64,000 nucleotides of DNA from Yponomeuta sedellus (Eukaryota > Arthropoda > Insecta > Lepidoptera > Yponomeutidae). Below are positions 44,894 to 55,869 of this stretch, piece after piece (position 1 is the first letter of the stretch; every line of letters starts with the position of its first letter). The notes beneath the pieces were generated by a model. That model worked only from the letters and a program-made list of their open reading frames with translations. It ran no database searches and was not told where the DNA came from. The position numbers and the translations under genes were made by a program. The stretch lies in NCBI GenBank assembly GCA_934045075.1, contig OW203723.1:21541615-21605614 (forward strand), given 5' to 3'.

Positions 44894-45761
44894 ATGCCTA
44901 ATTGCGCAGTAATTACCTGCAGAAATCGCTGTGATCCATGCTATTCAAAAACAGGGGAGTGTCTTTTCACCGGTAAACCTATTTTACTCACTATATTCGT
45001 CTTATAAACTACGAAAAATCATAATTATAATAATTTTATGTGCAATGTGCATCCCATTACTAAGAACGTAAATGGGACGTATTTATTACATTGTAGTTAC
45101 TCCACTGCTGTTTCTATATAGGATTTTGGTGGAAGTTTGCTAACTAGGAAAAGCCAGCCCGCAGTGAACCGTCACGCAAAACTGATCATTGTTCAATGCG
45201 ATGTTTCGAGATACGGCCGCATGTATTTGCCGCGAAATGTCAAATTCTCCAGTAGGTCAGCTGGAGACATAGTGATGGGGTAGTTCCTTTCTTTTCAGAC
45301 TGATTAAGTATCGATTTTATTGAGGCATTAATAATCGTTCGTCCAGACTTCCAAAATTACTAGAACCAATTTTATTATTGTAAGACTAGGTATCTAGTCT
45401 TATCGTCGACTATTGCCCGCGACTCCATCTGCGTAGACTTCAGCTTGCGTTGCTAAGGAAGCTTTTATTTTAGTAGAAGGATTTTGCCTTATTAAAAACA
45501 GGCCTAGCTTCGAACATGTATTTCAAAAAGTTTCTAATAAAGATAAAGAAAAATACGAAAGAAAAATGGATCAAAATACAGAGGGTATAACTGATTTCCT
45601 TTCAAATAAAGTACCATTTGCTCCATCTATTTTACAGAGAAGTGTTTCCAGATGCTAAAGTGGGGGAAAAAATATTTCCGTGGGCAGTTCCTACTTTGAA
45701 AATACCAGTAATAACGAGTTCCATAAAGGTTGAGGTACCAGTATATTTAAAATCACGATAA
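44894..45761 (+). pseudogene. Broken THAP-like gene, probably transposon-derived
   Basis: ATG 44894 begins MPNCAVITCRNRCDPCYSK, matching the start of THAP zinc-binding domains (C-x4-C near the N terminus). A possible donor (CACCG/GTAAAC) follows at 44973. From about 45444, after a possible acceptor TTCAG, a 71-codon frame reads LRC*-free KEAFILVEGFCLIKNRPSFE ... FLSNKVPFAPSIL and stops at 45656. The adjacent frame continues with VFPDAKVGEKIFPWAVPTLK to a stop at 45761, so a frameshift separates the two. A single gene model is inference; the THAP start is the strongest part. Confidence 0.4.
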
Positions 45762-46099
45762 AATTTTACATGGTTTAGAATATTCAATTATCACTTCACA
45801 ATCACAATCTTCATTTCATATGGACGACGCATAACTCTCCAAAAGAAAGTGTTTCTAAAGAAACAAATCAGGTGATGTGGTTGTGGTACTAAATCATAGT
45901 CTTATATATTAAATTTTTTATGAGCGTTATGTTATTAATGAAATTCGATTATGCAATGAAAAACAAGTTAAATAAAGCATTTTCAGTATTTTAATAATTT
46001 ATTTACCATTTTAGATCCGACAAGTTCTCGAATGGAGACCACAATAGGGTATGTCGGTACTTTCTTATATGTCATATCGGCAAGTGCAGCGTCGGACGA
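45762..46099. other. No feature recognised
   Basis: AT-rich. It may include the 3' end of the THAP-like remnant. Confidence 0.35.
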
Positions 46100-46250
46100 C
46101 AAGATGGAGAGAAGATCTCATCCTAGTCGAAGGAAGACGCTGGATGTAAGCCGCTTTCAACTGGTCTTTTTGGAAATCCATGGAGGAGGCCTATATCCAG
46201 CAGTGGATATCTTGTGGCTGAATGATGACGATAATGAAAATATTCTCTGT
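46100..46250 (+). repeat. RTE-like 3' end
   Basis: GTCTTTTTGGAAATCCATGG ... GGAGGCCTATATCCAGCAG ... TTGTGGCTGAATGATGACG, a relative of the unit duplicated at 29368. The ORF 46032-46271 passes through it but is not a gene. Confidence 0.65.
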
Positions 46251-47519
46251 AGGATTTCAGTCGGATGCTGATTTTATTTTTTTAATCTATATATGTTTCG
46301 AAAGTTTCATTGAAATTTTTTTTGACAAGCTTATAAAAGTTCTATCTATTTACTGTATTTTTAATTAGGAACTTACTTTATTTACAGGCCCATGATACAT
46401 TCCATCACATTTCATGAAAATCACAGCCATAAACATATTCTTTAGTTAATCCTTATAATCCAAGCGTGGCTACTGAATTCCAATATATCGCTGTTACTCA
46501 GACAAGTGGCAATTTCTTCAGAAAAATGGTTGTTTTTCGAGTTTATGTGTGTGTTTATTCTATTTTTTATATAGCTGGGTGAATTATTTTCAGAGAATGA
46601 GAAAGTAATTGCTATTGTATTCTTAAAAAGTGAGCACTTCATTCTTTCACCCAACAAAAACTGCTGTTAATTTACAGAGTCCTAACAGAGTTACCAATAT
46701 TTAAAGCCAATTTGTAAATGGTAATGTAAGTGCATTTCACGTTACATTGGGATTCATTTAATAAATAAAATACAAAGAAATATCCAAGATCCAGGTACAA
46801 ATGCGTCCCTGACCGTGGACATGCTCTTCACACAAATATTAGTTCTTTCCATAACCAGGATTGAAACCCAGAAGACCTAGCTTTCCGGACAGAGTCACTA
46901 CCAAGTATGCTTCAGTGGTGTTCTGTCCAAACAAATTTAACATATAACCATTTTTAACTTATCGTATTAGTATACAGTACAGGGGTCATCATCATTATCA
47001 AAATAATCAAATTCTATATTAGTAGAAAGCCAAGTTTTGCATCTTTATCATATACTGAAGCCACAAATACTGTCAAAAAGACACGTACTTAATAAATATT
47101 TACATTTCACAGGACAGTAAATTAAAATAGGGTTTTTTGTTTTCATAATATTGTTTTTGTAAATTTAACATGCTCTGTTTTTTTGTATCATCCCAACACG
47201 AAGTATACTGTTAATAAATGAATAACCTCTCATCGGATCATTTTATCGATATATGTATTATTTGATATAAGTGTTCCATCCCTAAGGAGTTCACCGACGC
47301 TGTTGTTTACGTGTACGAGTGTATTCGTACAATTCTTTTTCATAGTGTGCGAACCAATTAAAAGATTAGAACGCTAGTAAATTACTGGACAGACGTGTGC
47401 GTGAACCTTATATTTACAATATTGTGCATGTAATGAAAACGCACACATATTCAAAAGTGGCGACAGCGGTACCGGACTTATTTCGCGGCTAGGGCATATC
47501 TCCTTCTTTCTATGATCTG
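46251..47519. other. No feature recognised
   Basis: AT-rich intron. No domain in the short frames. Confidence 0.45.
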
Positions 47520-47815
47520 AGGACTTAATGCACTTTTTGCCAGACTGGCAGGAGGTGGCCATGAACAGGGAGGAGTGGAAAGCAAAAGGGAAAGCCTCAT
47601 ATGTATTTATGTAGCCTCGATTGTGTCTCAGTGCTGGGCCTTTGACCAATGGAGGCTACATAAAAAAAATACAAGGGAGCCCTTGGCCAACGTGGCCCAC
47701 TAAGGGGGAGTTGGCGGGACGACCTCACGATCTTTCTGCCAGGGTGGCAGTGAATGCCCGCTGACTGGGAGAAGTGGAGAGAAAGTGTAGGCCTTTGCCC
47801 AGAAGTGGGACACAA
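47520..47815 (+). pseudogene. Two adjacent RTE-like C-terminal remnants
   Basis: 47525-47580 reads like LPDWQEVAMNREEWKAKGKA, and 47700-47810 like GTTSRSFCQGGSECPLTGRS in a broken frame, with AGTGTAGGCCTTTGCCCAG near the end. DW-x-REEW and the CCCAGAAGTGGG ending are RTE tail features. Confidence 0.5.
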
Positions 47816-47847
47816 ATTAGCTAATTATTCAAAAAAAGCTAAACAGC

Positions 47848-47912
47848 AAAGCCGCTGCCCCAATTTGCCATTGTCGCGGTGACGTCACCAGCGTCTGCCG
47901 CGATTTCCTGAA
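47848..47912. promoter_or_regulatory. CCAAT plus CRE-like segment, second copy
   Basis: GCCGCTGCCCCAATTTGCC, CATTGTCGCGGTGACGTCACC, CTGCCGCGATTTCCTGAAAC: the same order as at 44.63 kb. A GC-rich ATTGGCCGCGATTGCC tail follows. Confidence 0.4.
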
Positions 47913-48167
47913 ACATTTTTATTGGCCGCGATTGCCTCGTGTGCCCTCAAGGCGCGCGCCCTCATTTAAGTCTTTTGAATGAACTTTTTTTGCGATGACT
48001 GACGACGGACGTTAGAAAGTAAGGCGGCCCGATAGCCGATTTTTTTCGCCAGTTCATTGATCTCGGTTTACACGTGTATCTTGGTCACTTTTTTTCGTTC
48101 CAAGTTTCCTTTTCACTGACTTGTGCAGTTGGCTCTGTTATTCCTGTATCGTTTAGATTGCAGTTGG

Positions 48168-48420
48168 GGCCGATTATTGCCCATGCGAATTGAAAGCGAA
48201 GACACAAAATAGTCGAAGGCTTAGACATTTGTCGAATAAAAGTAAGATAAAACGACAGAGTCATTAGACATTTATTTTCTCATTCGAATTCATGCTAGCA
48301 TGGTGTTTAGAACACAGATTTTGGCTGTCGCTCGCCTCTTTACGTAGAATTCCAAGACATAGGCCTTAGAGTCGTATACGACATATTGGCTAATGAAGTG
48401 AGAATTGGCTTCCCGGTTTT
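48168..48420. mobile_element. Family F MITE, copy 1
   Basis: It starts GGGGCCGATTATTGCCCATG and ends GAGAATTGGCTTCCC; the ends are inverted and match imperfectly. The interior (GACATTTGTCGAATAAAAG, CAGATTTTGGCTGTCG, TTACGTAGAATTCCAAG) recurs at 54576 and 55265, all in the same orientation. Confidence 0.75.
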
Positions 48421-50603
48421 CCAGGTCTATGCATTTAATAATTTTCGATTCTCGACGAAACAAGCTTGCCTAGGCTTCATAACTTCGAAGTTCATTGTAC
48501 TCATGACATGTACAGATGTCCGTGATGCAATAACTTATTAGTTCTCGGATTCGCGTTTTATATGTAAGGCGTCTGCCCTCCAGGAAACGGTGTGCTGTTT
48601 ACCTCACGTTGCGTTAGCTTATTGTGTCCATCGAACTATTCTTTCTGGCGTAACGTCGTGCATTAAGAATGTCTCGGACAATACAAGAGTGTGGTAGTCT
48701 TTCATATTTTTTAAACTTTCTTTATGATGCTTGGAAAGACGGGCCGTGTGGTGAATTATTGTCGAGCTGCCTACTGCATTTTGTTATGATTTTAGTACAC
48801 TTAAGTAGGTTGTTTTGAAATCATTTTAGAATAATTGTCAAAATAACTTTCACACAACACAAACACGTCTTGCCCTGGTCCCAAACTATAAGGACGCCAT
48901 GAAATAGCGCTAGTGATCCCTCTTAACTTCTGATCATATAGTAAATTCTAAATGAAATCTTTTACTCTAGCGTATTTGTATGTTTTGGAAAAACATGCTT
49001 AACTGATATGACTTTTAGTTTGGTTCCCACTTAATTTGCTGCACTGCAGATGTAAACAACGTATTTGAAAAACACTAACTTCTTACCTTTTATATCTACG
49101 AAAACTACGAGCAGATTCGAATTATTACACTTGTAAACTTACGATAGCTAAGAGAAACACTAAGAGATTATTAAACTAGACAGATTAAAACTCCAAACTC
49201 GGATACACTTATCACGCCAACCTCGCGAGCGATTATACATTTCTAGACCGTGAAAGTTTGCAGTTCATACAGCCAACTTTTCTACTTTGCTTACTAAGAT
49301 AATTGTTCCTATAACTCGATCTGCATATCGGCCGCCGCACGTAACATCATCCCTGACTTATAATGTCGCCCATAACTCTAAGGATTGTATGCGAAGCAGT
49401 ATTAACATCGCTTCCAGGCATGAGATTGGATCTTTCATCGGAGCTGACAGCTGGCTGCGAACCGTTGTCTTCAATTATTGCTCCGTCTCTCTCTACTTGA
49501 CTCCTATGTGTATAGTTTTAGAGTTGAGTTTTCTCTGTGGCGGTGTCTGTAACCCACTTCTTAGGCCGGCCATTGTGCCCTGTCTGCCCGCCGTCTGCTT
49601 TCTTTCGTCAATGGAGCCAATGCTAGCAGCGATCATGCTAATTATGAAATGTAAAACCGCAGTTACTATTTCTGTACGTTCATTATTAACATAACAATAT
49701 ACCTATGAACTTCGGTCAAAGTTTATTTCCAGAGTATATTACGGACGAATACGCTGTACATTTGTTTTGGAATCCGAACAATTCAGCCAAGTAAGGAGGC
49801 TTTAATTAAGTCATCGTGGGGTGGGGTAATTAAGGGAGCGTGGGGAGGGTATCTAATATTGACTTACGAATTGAATGCTCTTGTATTTAACGGTTACAGG
49901 TAATGCTAGTTTTTGTGACTTGGTTTTTACAATTATTTTAATCTTTAATGTCCTCGAAACCATTGTGTTTTAAATCAATTATCGTTATTATAAATAGCTA
50001 TTGACTGTATTAAGTTGGGCTTCATTTATAATGAGTTTCCTTTCATAGAAAAGTACTTGAATAACTGTTCTGCTACGTCGTAAATAACGTTATAACTTCA
50101 TACGTTCAAGTTTTGCAGTCTCACACGAACGATTGGACACAAAAGCGTAGAGACACCCACCAAGATATTTATTTCCCAACTCTGATGATTTACGACAACA
50201 TAACGTTGCTAAAATAAAACGTAAAACCTACGTTACGTTTATTACGATCATCTGACCTTCAGAGTTGCATACTTTTTGCCGACTAACTGGAGGAATCTCA
50301 CGTTTCATTTAGACTGGTTCGATCCGAGCTGTCTGATTGAGTTTATTATTGCACGTTCATAAAACCTAATTAAGGAAGCTGTCTGTGTTTTTGCGTGTTC
50401 ATGCCAATCTTGTCTCTTATGCTAACTCTTCCGTGGGCCAAGTCGAGACAACTTATTCAAGGTATTGGTGAAATCTCACTACCTCACTGTACAAGTGAAA
50501 AATTGTTGCTTATATGTATTTAATTATATAGATATTTAATGTTATTTAAATATATGTACTTTATATAGTATGTAATTATATGTAGGAACTTACATGCACC
50601 TAC
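48421..50603. other. No gene recognised
   Basis: Over 2 kb without shared repeats. The frame 49287-49694 (135 codons, plus) is open but has no recognisable domain; two hydrophobic patches near its end (VLELSFLCGG, MLAAIMLIM) are not convincing membrane segments. Confidence 0.4.
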
Positions 50604-50775
50604 CAAGTCAGAGGCCTTCGGGGCGGCCTGAAAACTTCTGACAGTAAGACCAGCCACTAGTCTTGCAAGCCTCCAGCAATGCGGACTTGGCCCCCGTGGT
50701 GGAGTATGGCCTATACATTCCTTAGGCAAGAGACTCTTACCCTCGTTGGGGATATAATGGTTTGATGATGATGAT
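50604..50775 (+). repeat. SINE-B-type 3' tail with GATGATGATG end
   Basis: TCAGAGGCCTTCGGGGCGGC, AACTTCTGACAGTAAGACC, CCCCCGTGGTGGAGTATGGC and GGTTTGATGATGATGATGC. Confidence 0.75.
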
Positions 50776-50817
50776 GCACCTGCCGACTATATTCTTCATG
50801 TAATCCACTAAATCCAA

Positions 50818-50945
50818 AGGTTACAGAAAGAGATCGCTCTAAGCGATAAGAGCGCCAATTGTATAACATTACAGAGATTTAGGAATGGCTGTATTCTTTT
50901 TTCTGGTTGTGCCATAAAGTGTTTTCTATCTATCTGTCTACCTAT
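50818..50945 (+). repeat. Family G non-LTR 3' tail with TCTATC end
   Basis: GGTTACAGAAAGAGATCGC, TCTAAGCGATAAGAGCGCC and AATTGTATAAC, ending TATCTATCTGTCTACC. Confidence 0.75.
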
Positions 50946-51649
50946 TCAGTGTGTCTTTATTAGTATGCCCTCAACTGAAGTGGAAAATTGCTGGTGTTAA
51001 CTAGTAAACACTAATGCAACTCTTTGTAATTCTAAAAGCCAGTGCAGAATTATGATGTTAACCCACGCAAAAGGTCGTTTAAGTGCGTTGCACTTACCTT
51101 CGATAGTGCGTTGCCCTCCTTAACATTTATTTTCAGTTCTAATTGCTATTTTACTTGTTGCTTCTGTTTGACAGACCTGTGCTGTCTTGAACAGGTGATC
51201 CACGGGGCAATAGCACAGAAAATACATGAAAACCGCTTCCTCTACTGTTTTGATGTCGCCTTGTCTTGATTCCTTCGACTTATATTACTCAATTTCGTTC
51301 GGGGACACAGAGAATATCATTGTGCAAGCTCTTGATTTGTCTCTAGTAAATATATATTAGCCTCTTGACACCGTCCCCAAATATTGTGTATTTAATAATA
51401 ATGATTAGTCGTAAATACGTACGCGCCTTGTTCTACTACATGCTGGCATTAAATGGTGCATTAGTTTTCGTGTGAGTATGTGCAATTAAAAACTGTGTGT
51501 CCATGGATTTGTGTCGTTTGTTCAGAACGCGCTTTTTATCATAATATATCGCCCTGCAGTGGGACGTATTTATGCTCCAAAAAAACGAACGTAGGTACAA
51601 ATTCTTCATTGCACAAATAATTTGGGTAATGTAAATGCGTCCCTTCCCC
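50946..51649. other. No feature recognised
   Basis: AT-rich. CCCTGCAGTGGGACGTATT at 51552 is a stray SINE-E/RTE-type tail word. Confidence 0.4.
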
Positions 51650-51960
51650 CTTGTCAAACTTCTTCACGTTGAATCTTTTCCTTCTGATCCCTTGCCCGGC
51701 GCGTTCTCAGAACTACACCACATCCATGCTGCTGATTGTCTTTCAAGTTTAGAGCTCGCCCACGCGCCCATTCATTGGTTCCGCATATTTATCTCCCACC
51801 GCGTGTCCCACAATTGGCCGGCAGCGTGGTGACCCCCATTGGGCACCCGTGACGTTTCAGACGCGCAGCGTTACACGCCCACTTGCGTGTGCGCCGTATG
51901 AAGAAACTTGGCAATAGCGCGCGGCTTTTTTATCCCGTGGCGCTTTGCTATTTCAGTGCT
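51650..51960. other. GC-rich segment, possible promoter region
   Basis: It contains ACAATTGGCCGGCAGCG, CCATTGGGCACCCGTGACG and CGCGCGGCTTTTTTATCCCG, then TTTCAGTGC (initiator-like) at about 51951. Composition differs from the AT-rich flanks. A short-isoform promoter of bunched is one possibility; an old mobile element is another. Confidence 0.3.
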
Positions 51961-52009
51961 ATAGACTTGGGAAACTCGGGATATATTGATATGATACATA
52001 TATATCATA

Positions 52010-52330
52010 CTAGCTGGTGCCCGCGACTTCGTCTGCGCAGGATTGGTATTTCAAGTAGCTTATATCAGCGTGGCGTTTTGGCAGCGCAGTTTTGGCAGCG
52101 CGCGCCAGAATAGCTCGCAGATGTTAGATTTTTGTTGCTTACTTGAAACTTATCGCAATATTTTGGACAATTCACACAATATCCTCATATATTGCAGTCT
52201 ATGTGTTATTCTGATGTATAAGCTATATTATTGTAAAGTTTCATTAAAATCCATTCAGTAGTTTTCATGTGAAAGATTAACAAACCTCCATCCATACTTA
52301 CAAACTTTCGGGTTTATAATATTAGTAGGA
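52010..52330 (-). mobile_element. Small non-autonomous Helitron (321 bp)
   Basis: On the minus strand it begins TCCTACTAATATTATAAACC (52330 downward) and ends GCACCAGCTAG at 52010, preceded by A and followed by T, the Helitron insertion rule. Its 5' word is that of the widespread lepidopteran Helitron group. It has no ORF and lies 50 bp before an RTE remnant. Confidence 0.8.
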
Positions 52331-52384
52331 TATATGTATGACGCTTAAGTATCATATATATATATATAACGTAAAAATTGAGTG

Positions 52385-52545
52385 GAGACCGCGACGTAAT
52401 AAAGGACGCCTTCCGACCAGGTAGGATGACGAAAAACTGCAGGCAGATGCTGGATGCGGCAAGCTGAAGACAGTGCGCTATGGCGCTCGTTACGGGAGGG
52501 ATATGTCCAGCAGTAGACTAATATAGCCTGATGATGATGATAATA
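52385..52545 (+). pseudogene. RTE-like C-terminal remnant
   Basis: EWRPRRNKGRLPTR, a TAG where Trp is expected, then a shifted frame with AGCGKLKTVRYGARYG; it ends CAGCAGTAGACTAATATAGC and TGATGATGATGATAAT. The same Trp codon is also lost in the copy at 33070. Confidence 0.7.
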
Positions 52546-52863
52546 TATCTGTGTTGTATCCCAAATCTGTCACTCTTATTTTGAGGTAGCTACTTACTGT
52601 ACCGCATAAAATGATTAACTAAATTTGTATTATTACTGTATGCTTCTCTCTTGTCTAATAAGTGATGCTTTGTGTACGTGTGTTAGTCTTATGGAAATGA
52701 ATCTTATGTCTATCTATCTATCTAATTAGCCCCCTCATTCGTCCGCATACTCTGTGTGGAGCTCCCTATGAAATGAGACGCGCGACGCGAAATCGGATAA
52801 CATCAGATTAACATAGGAGTCGATCGAAATCAATTCGCCGACTCGTTGAACCTGAGAGTATAA

Positions 52864-53113
52864 GGGCGAGATAAATAGTCGTTGCTTAGCCCAAGTCCGT
52901 GCTCAAGCTTCCCTAAGCATTACTTCAGGCTAACTTAGCTAAGTATCAAAGTAGATGTTTGCTTAGCTAAGCATGTTCTTAGGCCAATGCTAAGAATTAG
53001 TCCGGGTTTCGCGACTAAAAGAGTGCTAAAGTACTGTCTATGACAGACAAATCGATTCTTAAGCAAGTGCTTTCGCTAAGACTCGTTCTTAGAAGCGACT
53101 ATTTATCTCGCCC
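52864..53113. mobile_element. Harbinger-like MITE, 250 bp
   Basis: Inverted ends GGGCGAGATAAATAGTCG (52864-52881) and complement (53096-53113) are perfect, with TAA on both sides (52861-52863, 53114-53116). The interior is rich in GCTTAGCTAAGC-like small palindromes. Confidence 0.9.
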
Positions 53114-53116
53114 TAA

Positions 53117-54029
53117 GAGATTTGAAAGATATGATTTAGATATAGTACGTCCGCGTCCCAGAGACGGAAGATAATGAGATACGATTACTCCCTTCAAAGA
53201 CACACTCCGCAAGTCTAGTGGTGGCACGCTATCGTGAAGCAGTGGTGCTACTCTTGGCGCCTTTATTTTTCTGACGGAGAAAAAAGGTACTAATGAAACG
53301 TCATCGATAGACTGGTATCTTTGACAAGGCATCGATTTAAGATACTCGTAGTAACGTGTACGGTACATTTTATTTGATTTCTTCATCACTTACACTTGTG
53401 AGCCTAAGGATGCCTCGTGTTAGAGGCGAAACGCGTCGCGTATTTTCTCACACAAGTATTGGTGTCGGTAATGGTGTGTTCGTCTCTTGCTTCTGTTTGA
53501 AAAAGTGGGAGTGAGGGCGGTGCATTAACTAACCGCATGGTGCTTGTGGGATTTTTGGCGGAATTTAGCAAAGTAATTTTCACTTTTTAATTCTCCATCA
53601 ACTCAATACTACTGGGTTGTGTAAGTCTATTAAATTAAGCTAGTGACTAGCGAAGCTGCATAGGTCTGCTTACCTAGTCATCTTTGTTGGTTTAGTTTTA
53701 TTATTGGACTAAAAGCCTTGAAGTTTGTGATGAATGACGTCTCTAAAATGTTGAACAATATGAGATTAGACCCGCACAGTGATACCTCTTACATAACCTA
53801 CATACGTAGGCGAAGTACGTGACGTCACTATGGGAATTTTCAGCTCCAAATTGTGTTATCCGTTCCTCATTTATCAAGTCATTATCAAGACGGCAACAAG
53901 ACGCTTGTATCTTACGTGTGGGTAGATAAAACACACAGAATAGGTCGGGCCTCCCGTACAAAATAAGTAGGTAGATAAAGATGTGATATGTTTAACTTGA
54001 TCGTATTCCAATTTACTAATGGATTTCTA
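53117..54029. other. No gene recognised
   Basis: GGATGCCTCGTGTTAGAGGC followed by GAAACGCGTCGCG at 53408-53440 is a phrase I associate with arthropod repeats, but there is no second copy here. Otherwise unremarkable. Confidence 0.35.
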
Positions 54030-54038
54030 AAGAAATAT

Positions 54039-54409
54039 GGTAGGTAGCTCAGAGGGTAGAACTTGGACTCGGAAACGAGAGACCCGGGTTCTAATCCCGG
54101 CGCGGACATGTATGTCTTTATTTTCAAAGTTACGAACATTTGTATATTTGTGTAACAATACCACATCATAAAGAATCCCGGGCCTTTGGTTGGCTCCGCA
54201 CATATTGATCAGTCTTTCCTGTGGGCTAAGCCGATGAAGCTGTTAGAATGGTACTGGTTTAATAATAAAAGATGGAGTACATCTAAACCAATGACCGAGG
54301 CACTGCAGCGTCTAAGTGGCCCCTTCACCCATCTAGTACGAATCAAGGTGCCACTGGACGCTGCATAAATCATCTCATTACTTGGATGCAAAGGCTAAAA
54401 ATTTTTCTT
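54039..54409 (+). repeat. SINE-D copy with 9-bp target duplication
   Basis: AAGAAATAT stands directly before (54030-54038) and after (54410-54418). The head is tRNA-like (GGTAGGTAGCTCAGAGGGTAG, ACCCGGGTTCTAATCCCGG) and the D tail follows (GGTTGGCTCCGCACATATTG, CCTTCACCCATCTAGTACG). Confidence 0.9.
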
Positions 54410-54479
54410 AAGAAATATAAAGACATCGCACCTAGTGATAAATGTGTTAGGCTCACTGGTCTAATTACAAGTATACGCA

Positions 54480-54575
54480 CCAGATCAGAGTCCTGACGTT
54501 TGCGATAGAAATTATTATGGAATTTGGCAGCTAGACGATTGGAATAGATCAGGATTTGGTACGCGTAATGCAGGA
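54480..54575. repeat. Dispersed MITE-like repeat
   Basis: AGTCCTGACGTTTGCGATAG, ATGGAATTTGGCAGCTAGAC, GATCAGGATTTGGTACGCG; an inverted relative of 24507-24580 and related to 58303-58405. A family F MITE follows directly. Confidence 0.6.
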
Positions 54576-54800
54576 GCAGGGGGCCGATTCTCGCCCATGC
54601 GAATTGAAAGCGCAGACGCAAAATATTCGAAGGCTTAGACATTTGTCCTATAAAAATAAGATATTCTCATTCGAATTCATTCTAGCATGGGGTTCAGAAT
54701 ACAGATTTTGGCTGTCAGTCGACGTTTTACGTAGAATTCCAAGTCATAAGCCTTAGATTCGTATACGACTTATTTGCTAATGAAGTTAAATTGGCTCCCG
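54576..54800. mobile_element. Family F MITE, copy 2
   Basis: GGGGGCCGATTCTCGCCC to AATTGGCTCCCGG. The inverted ends are clear (GGGGCCGATTCTC versus GGGAGCCAATT). Interior as in copy 1. Confidence 0.75.
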
Positions 54801-55264
54801 GATTTGTCATTTCTCTGTGTAAGCTTTATTGTCAACTATGTAACAACTTCTTTATTGCAGCAGTAACTATTGCTGTCCTATCACAAAATGACTAAACCTT
54901 TAGTACTAGCTTTCTGTAATTTGAATGAAAAGTTGAAATACACTCATTTCTCGTTGCAATTATATCAAAACAATCGTACTCTAGTGTTTTCTAAACTATT
55001 CATATGCACGTTGTTGGATAATATTTCGTTAACTAACCATCGCTCGTACATTTTCCCTCATTCCTGAAAAAGTTTACAAATGTCCGCTTCGGTTTCAATG
55101 GAAACCGCATTTGGTATGTACCGAACTCAACGTGACTTTAATTGGACGCAGCAGTGTTTTTGGCAGAGACATATTTTACAATCGTCGCATATGCAATGTT
55201 CGTATTCGCTCGCTTCGTTGCAATTTCGGGAAAACAATGAAACGTATTTTTTTCTAAGCTAATT
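54801..55264. other. No gene recognised
   Basis: Two short plus frames (54870-55067, 55080-55262) without domains. Confidence 0.4.
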
Positions 55265-55490
55265 ATTGGCTAGCCAAATATTGAAAGCGTAGACGCAAAA
55301 TATTCAAAGGCTCAGACATTTGTTGCATATAAGTAAGATAAAGTAACTCGACAGAGTCATTAGACATTTATTTTCTCATTAGAATTTAATCTGGCATGGC
55401 GTTTTGAATACAGATTTTGGGTGTCGTTCGACTTTATGATGTAGAATTTAAGTCCTCGAATTATTTGCTAATGAAGTGAGAATTGGCTCC
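55265..55490. mobile_element. Family F MITE, copy 3
   Basis: GGCTAGCCAAATATTGAAAGC (left end diverged), AGACATTTGTTGCATATAAG, CAGATTTTGGGTGTCG, ending GAGAATTGGCTCCC. An RTE tail adjoins on the right. Confidence 0.7.
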
Positions 55491-55575
55491 CTGCGTGGCA
55501 AGAGTTGGCCAAGGACACAGAGGAGTGGCAAAAAAAAGAGGAAGCCTTTGTCCAGCAGTGGGGAGCATTCTTCTA
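55483..55575 (+). pseudogene. RTE-like C-terminal fragment
   Basis: One frame reads WQELAKDTEEWQKKEEAFVQ followed by QWGAFF, ending in ATTATTATTA. A short but recognisable C-terminal tail. Confidence 0.65.
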
Positions 55576-55657
55576 TTATTATTAAATATTTTTAAATATT
55601 TATATTCATATTTGCACCGAACACCCGTCTCTTATTTCCTTCAGCAACTTTCCGCCA

Positions 55658-55730
55658 TAAGGTTGTCTCGAAGAAATTTATTTAATCAATAAGGCCGCCA
55701 ATTGTACTCTCTGTCTTTAGATGTTTTACA
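55658..55730 (+). repeat. Family G non-LTR 3' tail
   Basis: GGTTGTCTCGAAGAAATTTA ... CAATAAGGCCGCCAATTGTAC. Confidence 0.75.
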
Positions 55731-55869
55731 AGATTTGATTGTCCGAAGACGTTTATTCAAACAAGAATACAAAAAATACAGAAGCTGGTTTCTGCCAGAC
55801 TGCGTAACAGTTTGTTAGCAGATTAATAATATGATAATAATTATAATAATAGTTTGTTAATATGTGCTC

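Noticed and set aside
49287..49694. 135-codon ORF as a gene
   Set aside because: No recognisable domain, no flanking gene structure, and only weak hydrophobic patches.
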